In this document: positions 53,271 to 62,121 of the stretch, in pieces
Layout: each line of letters begins with the position of its first letter
Position numbering within the stretch: position 1 is the first letter of the stretch
Source of the DNA: Phialophora verrucosa
Lineage: Eukaryota > Ascomycota > Eurotiomycetes > Chaetothyriales > Herpotrichiellaceae
Reading direction: 5' to 3'
DNA length: 64,000 nt
Assembly (NCBI GenBank): GCA_002099365.1
Contig: MSED01000002.1
Location: 806,001 to 870,000, forward strand
Position numbers and translations under genes: made by a program
Notes under the pieces: model-generated
Told to the model about the DNA's origin: nothing
Seen by the model: the letters and a program-made list of their open reading frames with translations, nothing else
Database searches by the model: none

Positions 53271-55256
53271 TTACTGTCCCTGTGCCACGACAAGACTATC
53301 CAGTACTCCAGCCGTATAGCGAACGACCCTATCAATGCCCTCCCCTCGAATCGCACTCACAGGAATGGCGGCGATACGCGATCTCCAGCCATTGGGCTTC
53401 CCGCTTGGATGGGCAACAGCGCCGTGTTCGACGGATTTCATGTATGCTTGCAGGGATAGGAAGTTTGAATGCGTGGATGCGGATGCAGATGATGGATCCC
53501 CACCTCTGCCACTATCACTGGTATTCCCAGGGGAGGCGCTGGTGAGGATGGAAGGGATGTCTGCTTTCGTGGCGATTACGAACCACGGTTTCGCGCTAAT
53601 GGGCGGGTAATTCAGTGGCTGGAGGCCCGATTTCCCACCGGAGGAGGAAGGCGAAGGCGAAGGGAACACGGAGATTGGAGCGCCTTCTTCGTTGAAGAGG
53701 CCACTTCCGTGGGCTGCTGCCCCCACTCCTGGAGCCGAAGCAGGTGAACGGGCTTCGAATGGCGACCAGGCGACCGTTTCGCCGTGTTGTTCCGACTGTG
53801 CGTTGAGTTCGCGGTCGCGGAGGTTCTCGTACTCGGAGACTTCCTTCCACAAAGCTTTGAGTTGGGCGGTGGCGTCCTCGGCGGATAGGTCGACGACAAA
53901 AGCTAGGATACGCGCCCGTTCTATGTGTCGTAGAAAGGAGAGGCCGAGGCCTTTATCAAGGTGTGCGTCCTCGATCAGGCCGGGGATGTCTGCGATGGTG
54001 AATTGCTGGCGGGGGATGATGGTCGTGGACGTGGACGTAGTAGGGCCTGATGCGTGGGAGGAAGAGGGGCCGGGCGACGACGAGGGCACGCCACTCCGCA
54101 CGAGAGGCCGGCCGACGTTGTTGTCTAGAATCACGGTGCCGATGGTGGGCGAGAGGGTCGTGAATGCCCAGTCCCCGATACGGGTGCGGGAGTTCGAAAT
54201 CGCGCGCGTGAGCGTACTTTTGCCGGCGTTGGGGAGACCGACCAGCCCGACGTCGGCGAGCAGTTTCAGCTCGAGTTCCAGCTTGATGCGCACGCCCAGC
54301 GCGCCCTTGGTGGCGTATTTGGGCTTCGGGTCCTCTTTGGTCGCGAAATGCGGGTTTCCTAGGCCGCCTATTGCGCCCGCCGCGAGCAGCATGGGACTTT
54401 CCATCCGTTTGTCCAGGTCCAGCGTTATGGGCGCCGGGGGTTGTAGGACGGAGAGGTGCGAGCGGCGAGGTTTCATGATCGACGAGGTCAGAGACGGGAG
54501 AGTGCCGGCGATTTGTTTCCTGTCGGCGGTGGTGGTGGCGCCCGCGTAGATGACGAACTTGTTCCGCAGGCCGCTCTGTTCGGGCGGAAGAGCCAGGATC
54601 TCGTCGTCTGTCATCGTGGCGCGGAGTTCCCTCAGACGGTGTTCCTCCTCTGCGGCGGGATCGCTCCGCCAGATCTCCCGCACGACAGTGCCTACGGGGA
54701 CTTGGACGCAGATGTCCTCTCCTCGTCGCCCGCCTTGGGACTTGCCCTGTCCGCCGATGCCCCGTCCTGCTTTTATAATCCCCCTGCGGGCCAGCTTGTG
54801 GAGGGACGTCTGCCCCGGCACGGCTTGGATGTAGATGCTTCCTCCACTGCCGCCGTCGCCGCCGTTGGGTGGACCGTCAGAGATGTGGGCATCGCGGAGG
54901 AAGGAGACGCAGCCGGACCCGCCGCTGCCGGAGGCTATGGTTATGACGCATTTGTCAATGAAGATGCTGCGTGAGTAGTCGTCTGGGGTGGGGTTGAGGT
55001 GTGTTGAGGTTGAGGTTGCTGTTGGTGTCGATGTTGAAATTGGTGGAGGTGAAGGCGGAGGTGGCTCGAGAGCGCCGGCCCGGAGGGAGACATTCTGCTC
55101 AGAGAGAGAAGCGTTGTAGACACGTGCAGTCCGGTGCAAGTGTCTTTGTATGCGCTTTGGTAGACGCAGACAATGAGAGGGAAATGCTTTCGAGGCGGAT
55201 TGGAAGATGCAGGGGTACAGAAAGGGCATCAGTGTGCCGGATACTGGTTTCATCAT
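53271..55256 (-). CDS. MTG2: Mitochondrial Obg-family GTPase (Mtg2)
   Basis: The product is 661 residues. The N-terminal 50 residues are basic and lack acidic residues until later (FPSHCLRLPKRIQRHLHRTA), a probable mitochondrial presequence. The glycine-rich Obg fold follows (FIDKCVITIASGSGGSGCVS, NGGDGGSGGSIYIQA, GIGGQGKSQGGRRGED). The G domain has GLPNAGKSTL (G1), DIPGLIEDAHLDKGLG (G3), ATKAD in place of NKxD (G4) and SAIRGEGI (G5). Obg GTPases act late in large-subunit ribosome assembly; yeast Mtg2 does so in mitochondria. Low-complexity Ser/Thr/Pro inserts lengthen the protein, including one inside the G domain before G3. ATG codons at 55256, 55253 and 55229 are all possible starts. Confidence 0.9.
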   Translation of the reverse strand: MMKPVSGTLMPFLYPCIFQSASKAFPSHCLRLPKRIQRHLHRTARVYNASLSEQNVSLRAGALEPPPPSPPPISTSTPTATSTSTHLNPTPDDYSRSIFIDKCVITIASGSGGSGCVSFLRDAHISDGPPNGGDGGSGGSIYIQAVPGQTSLHKLARRGIIKAGRGIGGQGKSQGGRRGEDICVQVPVGTVVREIWRSDPAAEEEHRLRELRATMTDDEILALPPEQSGLRNKFVIYAGATTTADRKQIAGTLPSLTSSIMKPRRSHLSVLQPPAPITLDLDKRMESPMLLAAGAIGGLGNPHFATKEDPKPKYATKGALGVRIKLELELKLLADVGLVGLPNAGKSTLTRAISNSRTRIGDWAFTTLSPTIGTVILDNNVGRPLVRSGVPSSSPGPSSSHASGPTTSTSTTIIPRQQFTIADIPGLIEDAHLDKGLGLSFLRHIERARILAFVVDLSAEDATAQLKALWKEVSEYENLRDRELNAQSEQHGETVAWSPFEARSPASAPGVGAAAHGSGLFNEEGAPISVFPSPSPSSSGGKSGLQPLNYPPISAKPWFVIATKADIPSILTSASPGNTSDSGRGGDPSSASASTHSNFLSLQAYMKSVEHGAVAHPSGKPNGWRSRIAAIPVSAIRGEGIDRVVRYTAGVLDSLVVAQGQ

Positions 55257-56301
55257 CTTCTATGGTTCGGAGCTGATCTACCACATCCTCCTTTATTCAT
55301 CGAGGCCCGCTGCAACTTGTTTTGCACCAGTCTCCTGGCCATTGAATGCGTTGTGGAAAAAAGTCAATAGCTCACATCGCTGGCGGAGCGGAAAAGACAC
55401 CGATAAGCCCTGTACTCCTCTGAAGTGCCCCCTAGAGGCTATGCACTCCCCCGTATGTCAGATCCCCGCCGAAAGGCACGATGGATGCGTGGGCCTCACA
55501 GTGAGCTCGACAAAGCTTGGCCCTTTGCTTATTCTTGCATCGTCCCTGGTCGTCTTCACGCCTTGAGCATCACAAGCTTCCCCGTTACAAGCTTAGTCTG
55601 GAAGCAAGAGTAGACGAGGCAAGCGCACTTCGGGGCAGCGTCGGTTGAGGTTCTTGCTGCTCTTAACGTTGGGGAGGAGAAATGCCGCGGTAGATCGCCA
55701 GGGGTACGAGAAGCTCTCCAAACGCAGGTACTGTCATGGCGTACATCTGCTTTGTCTCCAACTATCTCCAATCTAGAGCGAAAGTATGGATGAACCATTG
55801 CGGATGCCGTGGGGGCAGGTAAGGTGCCTATGGATGAGGCTACAACCCCCATGTGGTACAGATCAATATGGCCCCCCCTGGAGGGCACAGCATCTACCCC
55901 CTACAGATAAGGGTCGTGGGATTGAGGGCGGCATGACCCCACGAGGTATTTGACAAGTACTCAATTATACCGTGGGAGGAGGATGACGAGCCTGGACGGC
56001 AGCGGTGTGATTGACACTACAGATCTCGCTTCAGGCCAAAGTCGCGTAACCCACGTGCTCTGGCTTCGGTAAGAGTGGCCGACATCATCGATACGACTAC
56101 CACATTGGAGGATTGCGAATGAGTGTGCTCATCCTATTGTGCAGACGCAGCGAAGATGCTGCACGACAGAGCTTTCGATACGCTGAACGTCAGAGAAATT
56201 AGAGGGGCAGGTGTGCTTCTTAGCTCGTGCCTCCCTCCCTGGTTTACGGACGATGTGCATGTTTCAACGACGCATCCGGACCGTCGGGGCCTCATTCAGT
56301 A
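55257..56301. other. Intergenic region
   Basis: About 1 kb between MTG2 and the MBL hydrolase, both on the minus strand. Scattered frames up to 119 codons have no features. I see nothing else. Confidence 0.5.
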
Positions 56302-57213
56302 CTACAGATGGTTTGGGAAGAAGTGATCGGCGTTTTCCTTCTCCCACTCGCCATCATGGGTTAGAACAACCTCAACCGGAATCCCATTCAAACCGTCACG
56401 TTGCAACTTCCGCAAGATATCCAGCGTCTTGTAAGCGGCGTCAAGGTCCTTATGGATAGTGACCGTCCGACCTTTCTCATCCTTCCACGACCCGAAGTCT
56501 GTCTCGCCCTTAAAGATCCGCATGTGGTGGCATGCATCAACGGCGAGGTATATCCACTTGTCGACAGCGACTCGCACCAGCGCATTCAGATGCCCAGGCA
56601 GGTGCCCTGGGCTGTCCACAATATAGATAGTTCCGTCGTTGAACATATCTATGGCATTATGGATCGGAGACAAGCTTTGCCAATACCACCCCCGGGTCTT
56701 GTCAAATACTTCGCCCATTTTAGAGCTTGGCACTGGTGGCAGCTCAATTGTGCGATCTGCTGGCAGCAAGTCTCGCTCGAAGAAGGGATTGTACAGATCT
56801 GGTCCCATCTCATTTCTGAGAAGTTTGCCTGTATTGTGCCCGGCAATGAATGTCGCTGATGTGAAGTCGGAGGGAGTACCAGTATGATCCCAGTGCACAT
56901 GGGTGATGATCACATAATCAATATCAGAGGCGTCCACGTTCCCGAGGGCCAACGCTGACTTCACGTCGTTCTCGCTACTCAACGGGATCCTCGTTTTCAG
57001 ATGTGCCTGGAGACCTGGGTGCAGTGTGGTCAAGTCTTTGCGGATGCTCAGGTCAAAGACGATTTTAGATTTCGATGCTGGATGCTGGATCAAAAATGCC
57101 ATCGACGGCATGGTCAATTGCTCTCCTTCCGGGGCGTCGGCAAGGAATTTCGACGCTGGCGGCGAGAGATAGCCGCAGCTGAGCGGTGACACGGTCGGGT
57201 AGGCGATAGTCAT
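56302..57213 (-). CDS. Metallo-beta-lactamase-fold hydrolase (lactonase-like)
   Basis: From ATG 57213 (MTIAYPTVSPLSCGYLS) the product is 303 residues. The zinc motif is complete: THVHWDHTG (His105, His107, Asp109, His110), then PGHLPGHLNALV, VDACHH and VLTHDGEWE supplying the remaining His and Asp ligands. There is no signal peptide. The spacing fits single-domain MBL hydrolases of the N-acyl-homoserine-lactonase group, which in fungi often open lactones or act on thioesters in secondary metabolism. It lies 499 bases downstream of the isopropylmalate-dehydratase-like gene on the same strand, so it may belong to the same pathway. The actual substrate is unknown. Confidence 0.86.
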   Translation of the reverse strand: MTIAYPTVSPLSCGYLSPPASKFLADAPEGEQLTMPSMAFLIQHPASKSKIVFDLSIRKDLTTLHPGLQAHLKTRIPLSSENDVKSALALGNVDASDIDYVIITHVHWDHTGTPSDFTSATFIAGHNTGKLLRNEMGPDLYNPFFERDLLPADRTIELPPVPSSKMGEVFDKTRGWYWQSLSPIHNAIDMFNDGTIYIVDSPGHLPGHLNALVRVAVDKWIYLAVDACHHMRIFKGETDFGSWKDEKGRTVTIHKDLDAAYKTLDILRKLQRDGLNGIPVEVVLTHDGEWEKENADHFFPNHL

Positions 57214-57712
57214 GGCGATGTCCTTGGCTCCTGCGTTCTTCACGGCTGTCTCGGGATTATCTCTGGAGTTATTGATGATGCACCTTCAATTCATGTCGAG
57301 CTCAGCAACTGCCGTCCGGGCGACAACATGCCAAGACTGGTGACCTTCCCTGTATTCGGCGGACAAACGCCGACGCTATGCCCCTGGGACCCCCCATGCC
57401 TCCACGCCTATATCTCCAAAGTCGTGGGGGCATATTGCGCGGGAAGTGACACTGATGTCTGCTGAGTGAGGCAGCAACGACGCACTTTGAATCGAGAAGC
57501 TCGGATGGATTCGACTTCCAGGAGCGTGCTGCCACGCGAGTACCGAGATTGCGAGTCAACATTAGCCGGAGCTCTAGGATTGTCTCACGGAAGCGAAGTG
57601 AGGATTGCCAATCAGCTACACATAGTTCTGGTCCAATTGAATGACGGATTTTATCGGACTGCTATATCTAACAAATGCTACCGAAGCCGAACGTCCCCAT
57701 CGCCGCTGCTGG
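57214..57712. other. MBL hydrolase promoter and dehydratase 3' flank
   Basis: 499 bases. I looked for the CCGG-N7-CCGG element seen before the two neighbouring genes and did not find it here. No gene is seen. Confidence 0.5.
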
Positions 57713-59989
57713 CTACCAATCGAAGATATCCTGTGCACCTGGCAGATGAAGACCAAGTCGCCTCGGAGACTGCAGCTTCCGTATGCGACCAAACAGCCAG
57801 GGAAACTTCGTCTGCTGCTTGGTCTCGAATTCATAGATCTTCTCTTCGCTCATCAGAGTGTTACTGATGTCGTCCAAGCCATTCAGCAAGCAATGCTTTG
57901 TGTACGCCTCCACCTTGAAGTTTGCCAGCAAGTTACCTTCCGCATCTCGGATCTCTTGCTTCGGCAAGTCCACTTTGACCTCGCGCTTAGCCAGACCTTC
58001 GGCATGGATCTTCTGCAGAGCCGCTTTGTCGTCAAGTGGAATTGCAAGGAGGCCATTTTTGCCGCAATTGTTGAAGAATATAGATGCAAAGGAAGGGGCA
58101 ATGACACATCGGATGCCAAAGTCGACAAGTGCCCAAACTGCATGTTCTCGAGATGAGCCGCATCCAAAGTTCTCTCCGGTACACACCAAGATATTGGACT
58201 TGCGATATGGCTCTTGGTTCAAAACGAATCCAGGGATCTCTTCATGCGTCGAGCTGTCGTACCGCAGTTCCTGGAATAGGTGCGGGCCCAGGCCAGTCCT
58301 CTTGGTGGTTTTGAGGTAGTCTCCCGGGATGACCAGGTCGGTATTGATGTTTCGCATGTCGAATGGAGCCGGAACGGATTGAACAACATCGAATTTGGGA
58401 ATGCCTTCGACGCTGCGCTTCGCCTCCTCAGCTGGGCGCTTTGCGGCTGTGCCATTTCGACTTTCGGCCTCTGACGCAGATGCACTGGGAGCCACTTTGC
58501 CGTAGCTGCTGACTTTGTCGCCTTCTAGCGTCAGTTGTGTCACGGCGATCGATCCATTTCCCGTGGTCAGGAACTCCCTCACATCTGTCAAGTGACCTTT
58601 GATTGCCGCTGCCGCGGCCATTGCAGGCGAGACGAGGTGAGTCCTGCCACCTGGCCCTTGCCTGCCTTCAAAGTTTCGATTTGTAGTGGAAGCACAACGC
58701 TCGCCAGGAGCAAGCACATCAGGATTCATAGCCAGGCACATTGAACAACCGGCTTCACGCCAGTCAAATCCAGCGGCTTTCAGGATCACATCTAAGCCCT
58801 CGCTTTCTGCCTGCTGTCTGACAAGACCCGAGCCTGGTACTACCATTGCATAGACGGTATCGGCGACCTTTCGTCCTTTCGCAACCCTTGCGGCCGCTCT
58901 CAGATCTTCAATCCTCGAGTTGGTGCAAGATCCAATGAAGACGCGATCGATCTTAATGTCTGATGCGCGCATATTCGGCTTCAAGTCCATGTACTTCAGG
59001 GACCGGCGGATAGCGGCAGCTTTGAACGGCTCGTCTTTGTCAAAGTCTGTTGGGTCTGGAAGGTTTCCAGTTATCGGAATGACATCGTCGGGCGAAGTGC
59101 CCCAGGTAATGGATGGGGCTATGTCAGCTGCGTCGATGTCGACAGTGAAGTCCCAGCGAGCGTACTCGTCGCTGTACAGCGTCTTCCAGTAAGCGAGTGC
59201 TTTGTCCCACTCGGGCCCAGAAGGGACGAGTGGCCGTCCTTTGAGATACTCAAAGGTCACCTCGTCCGGTGCAACCAAGCCGGTTCGAGCGCCTCCCTCG
59301 ATGCTCATATTACAGAGCACCATTCTTGCTTCCATGGAGAGGTTTCGAATGGTCGACCCACAAAACTCAATGACGCACCCTGTGGCTCCTGCTGTGCCAA
59401 TCTTGCCCAACAAATGCAAGATGATGTCCTTGGAATACACGCCCAGGCGAAGCTCTCCTTCCACCCGGACTCGGAAGTTCTTGTACTTTTTCTGAAGCAC
59501 CGTCTGTGTTGCCAGCACATGTTCAATATCTGAAGTGCCGCCGCTCACAGCCAAGGCCCCAACAGCACCGTGAGTAGGCGTGTGCGAATCCCCACAGAAT
59601 AGAGTCGATCCGGGCAGCGTGAGTCCCTGCTCCGGACCGACGACGTGCACGATGCCTTGGCGGCGGTCCGACATGCCAAAATACCTGATGTCGTGCTCTT
59701 TGATATTCTTCTCGAGCAGCGTGATTTGCGTCCTGGCCTGGGGCTCTTTGACGAAAGACACTGCATCCTTGTATTTGGACCGGTCGTCGGTTGGCACATT
59801 GTGATCAACCGTTGCAAGGGTCAAGTCTGTCCGCCTCACTGGCCGATTGTTCTTCCTGAGTCCATCGAACGCTTGGGCTGTTGGCACCTCAAAAATCAAG
59901 TGCGAGTCGATGTACAGCAATGGTGCCTCCTTGTCATCAGGATTGACCAGATGTTCTTGATAGATCTTGTCGTACAGTGTCAGAGGCAT
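57713..59989 (-). CDS. 3-isopropylmalate dehydratase-like protein (fused large and small subunits)
   Basis: The 758-residue protein joins the aconitase-type large domain and the swivel domain, as in yeast Leu1 (779). It should interconvert 2- and 3-isopropylmalate or an analogue. The iron-sulfur ligands are Cys355 (GSCTNSRIEDLR) and Cys415/Cys418 (GCSMCLAMN). Other blocks are TVDHNVPT, CGDSHTPTHGAVG, NMSIEGGARTGLVAPDE and NRNFEGRQG, and, in the small domain, GDYLKTT and CGSSREHAVWAL. There is no mitochondrial presequence. Some normally invariant-looking stretches differ from typical fungal Leu1 as I recall it (for example GALAVSGGTSDIEH where GALAFGIGTSEVEH is usual), which suggests a diverged paralogue. 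Its direct upstream neighbour on the same strand is the dehydrogenase of the next reaction. Confidence 0.9.
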   Translation of the reverse strand: MPLTLYDKIYQEHLVNPDDKEAPLLYIDSHLIFEVPTAQAFDGLRKNNRPVRRTDLTLATVDHNVPTDDRSKYKDAVSFVKEPQARTQITLLEKNIKEHDIRYFGMSDRRQGIVHVVGPEQGLTLPGSTLFCGDSHTPTHGAVGALAVSGGTSDIEHVLATQTVLQKKYKNFRVRVEGELRLGVYSKDIILHLLGKIGTAGATGCVIEFCGSTIRNLSMEARMVLCNMSIEGGARTGLVAPDEVTFEYLKGRPLVPSGPEWDKALAYWKTLYSDEYARWDFTVDIDAADIAPSITWGTSPDDVIPITGNLPDPTDFDKDEPFKAAAIRRSLKYMDLKPNMRASDIKIDRVFIGSCTNSRIEDLRAAARVAKGRKVADTVYAMVVPGSGLVRQQAESEGLDVILKAAGFDWREAGCSMCLAMNPDVLAPGERCASTTNRNFEGRQGPGGRTHLVSPAMAAAAAIKGHLTDVREFLTTGNGSIAVTQLTLEGDKVSSYGKVAPSASASEAESRNGTAAKRPAEEAKRSVEGIPKFDVVQSVPAPFDMRNINTDLVIPGDYLKTTKRTGLGPHLFQELRYDSSTHEEIPGFVLNQEPYRKSNILVCTGENFGCGSSREHAVWALVDFGIRCVIAPSFASIFFNNCGKNGLLAIPLDDKAALQKIHAEGLAKREVKVDLPKQEIRDAEGNLLANFKVEAYTKHCLLNGLDDISNTLMSEEKIYEFETKQQTKFPWLFGRIRKLQSPRRLGLHLPGAQDIFDW

Positions 59990-60376
59990 CTTGGCTGCTT
60001 CTTGGAGATGATCGTGTGCTCAACAGCTGGCACGCTCACCATGGTGCAAGCATTATGTGAATGTATGCTCCAGTCACGTTTCCGGGGAGTCGCCGGTTCG
60101 TGGGGGATGGGACAACGCGATCAGCATACAAGCAGAAGATGGGGGGGTGGAAGACCCTTGAATAGCGGCCAAACTGGGCGTCGCACATACGGTCGTGGCA
60201 CGGAAGTGTCTCCAACCTAAGCCATTTTCAGGACGATCAGCTACGCAACGCACTGACGCAGGAGTCCCACGTGGTACACAAACAGTTAAGGAAGAGGAGA
60301 GGCATGGGAACGAGAAATTGGAGTTAGGGTTAAATGGCGCGGTTCGCTTGTGGCTATTGGTCTAGGCATCGTTTCC
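59990..60376. other. Promoter of the dehydratase-like gene
   Basis: 387 bases between the dehydrogenase stop and the dehydratase start. It holds the palindrome at 60082-60096. No Gcn4/CpcA site (TGACTCA) and no classical Leu3 site (CCGGNNCCGG) is present. Confidence 0.6.
60082..60096. promoter_or_regulatory. CCGG-N7-CCGG palindromic element
   Basis: The half-sites CCGG and CCGG are separated by seven bases, equal to CCG-N9-CGG. It lies about 93 bases before the dehydratase ATG. Everted CCG/CGG pairs are typical targets of zinc-cluster regulators; Leu3 itself uses a shorter spacing. The same arrangement occurs at 61725-61739. Confidence 0.4.
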
Positions 60377-61558
60377 TTACAGCCTCGCGCTCTCGGTGGC
60401 ACTGGCTTGAGAAGCCGAGTTCGTCTCTGCCTTTCCCAGAATCTGCAAGAGAGCGGTCACAACAGCATCTCCCATTTCGGTAGTGGTTGCTATTCCGCCA
60501 ATGTCACCAGTCCTCACTTCGAGACCACCGGCCGCCTTGTCATCCAGCGCAATGCTAATGGCCTGGTCTATTGCGTCTGCTAACCAGTCCAAGTCACAAC
60601 TGTACCGGAGCATCATGGCGGCACTTTGAATTGTGGCAATGGGATTTGCCCGGTTTGGAGGCAGGTCCGGCGCCGAACCATGACTCGGCTCGTACATGCC
60701 TGTAGCCAGAGGCTCTCCAGGAATGCCTGACAGGCACGCTGAGGGACTAAATCCCAGAGAGCCTGATACTGCCGCAGCTTCGTCGGAGAACAAGTCGCCG
60801 AAGATGTTGTCGCACAAGACAATACCGTTCAACGAGCGGGGATTCTTCACCATGATCAGAGCCAGAGAGTCTGACAATTGGTGGGTGAGCGGAATGTCCG
60901 CAAACTCTCGGTCGTGGATTGTTGTCACCGCCTCCCGCCAAAGGCGGCACACAGCCAGCACATTGGCCTTGTCGACGGAGGTGATCTTGCTCGGTCCTTT
61001 CGCACCTCCGTGTTTGCGTGCTAGATACGCGGCCATGCGAGAGATTCTTTCGATCTCCCACCTGTTATATCCCCACACGTCGTGAGCGTAGTCGGGCTCT
61101 TCCTTCTTCTCGCCAAAGTACACACCGCCCAGATTCTCTCGGAGAATGATGAAATCTGTTCCCTGGACGATGTTTTCCTTCAGCGGCGAGCACTTGGCAG
61201 CCCCAGGAGAAGGGATCTTGCACGGCCGGATGTTGGCCCAGCAGTTGAGGGCTCTTCGCAAATCCAGCACAGAAGTCTCCGGCCTCAACGCTCCGGTCAT
61301 GCCCCATTTGGGACCACCAACGGCGCCGAACAAGACGGCCACGGAGTTCTTGGCCTTTTCGATGACTTGCGGCGTCAGTGGGATTCCATGGACATCAATA
61401 GACTGCCCGCCCAGCAAGTCGAAGTCGAGATCAAATTTGATATTCTGCTTGGCAACGCTTGGATGGCTCTCCACGGTGCGCAAAACTTTGACAGCCTCGC
61501 GGATGACCTCGGCGCCAATGTGGTCGCCGGGCAGCACAAGGATCTTGAAGGACGGCAT
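60377..61558 (-). CDS. 3-isopropylmalate dehydrogenase-like enzyme
   Basis: The 393-residue intronless protein belongs to the NAD-dependent beta-decarboxylating dehydrogenase family, which in leucine synthesis oxidises 3-isopropylmalate to 2-ketoisocaproate. Landmarks are GDHIGAEV, the substrate loop LRPETSVLDLRRAL (Glu94, Val97, Leu98, Arg101), Arg111 in ANIRPC, ENLGGVYFGEK (catalytic Tyr), VDKANVLAV (catalytic Lys), NIFGDLFSDEAA (metal-binding Asp residues) and the NAD loop EPSHGSAPDL. Val97 replaces a leucine usually found in the side-chain pocket. The sequence is clearly diverged from the Leu2 proteins I recall. It is divergent from a transporter gene and lies next to the matching dehydratase. 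It could be the sole leucine enzyme or a specialised paralogue. Confidence 0.9.
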   Translation of the reverse strand: MPSFKILVLPGDHIGAEVIREAVKVLRTVESHPSVAKQNIKFDLDFDLLGGQSIDVHGIPLTPQVIEKAKNSVAVLFGAVGGPKWGMTGALRPETSVLDLRRALNCWANIRPCKIPSPGAAKCSPLKENIVQGTDFIILRENLGGVYFGEKKEEPDYAHDVWGYNRWEIERISRMAAYLARKHGGAKGPSKITSVDKANVLAVCRLWREAVTTIHDREFADIPLTHQLSDSLALIMVKNPRSLNGIVLCDNIFGDLFSDEAAAVSGSLGFSPSACLSGIPGEPLATGMYEPSHGSAPDLPPNRANPIATIQSAAMMLRYSCDLDWLADAIDQAISIALDDKAAGGLEVRTGDIGGIATTTEMGDAVVTALLQILGKAETNSASQASATESARL

Positions 61559-62121
61559 CTCTGGTTCGAACTAAGAGGCTGGAATAATCTAGCTTGGTAA
61601 GATGCCTTGCTCTTTCACAATTCTCTGGGCAGATACATCGCGTTTTAAAGAGGACCGGCGTAAAACACCGAGATGCGTCACGAACACTGCTGAACGGTCC
61701 CCCACGCGGCCTGATACTGTGTAACCGGCCATTCCCCGGTGGAATCCGTGAAGCAGAGCAATTTCCATATTCTGTCATTTCCTGATGCAGAGCATGGCGG
61801 CAGTTCGGTCACGCCTTGGGGAAGGGGGTTTCGCCCATCCGGAGAATGGCCGAACTAGCTTTCCCCAGATTTCAACCGACCAGGGGATCTACAGTGGGGG
61901 TTGTATCATTATCACCCTGCATATGCTATGCTCCCCACGAGCCTGACCGTGGTCACAGGCACCAAGCTTCTCCAGGATTCAAGAGTGACGGCAGGAGGGC
62001 CCGGTCAGTCAGACGGTGTATCTCATGGATACATAAGAGGGGTGCCTGATGCCTGAGCTTTGAGCCAGTTCTCCCCATCATCTCTCTGTGCATCCTGTGA
62101 TTGCTTATCCAGCAGTTCAAA
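61559..62121. other. Divergent promoter of dehydrogenase-like and transporter genes
   Basis: 563 bases between divergent starts, holding the CCGG-N7-CCGG element at 61725-61739. No TGACTCA and no CCGGNNCCGG is present. Confidence 0.6.
61725..61739. promoter_or_regulatory. CCGG-N7-CCGG palindromic element
   Basis: It has the same half-sites and spacing as the element at 60082-60096. It lies about 170 bases before the dehydrogenase-like ATG and about 380 bases before the transporter ATG, so one site could serve both. Confidence 0.4.

Noticed and set aside
61559..62121. Classical Leu3 site CCGGNNCCGG in the divergent promoter
   Set aside because: Looked for specifically and not present; only the wider-spaced CCGG-N7-CCGG occurs.
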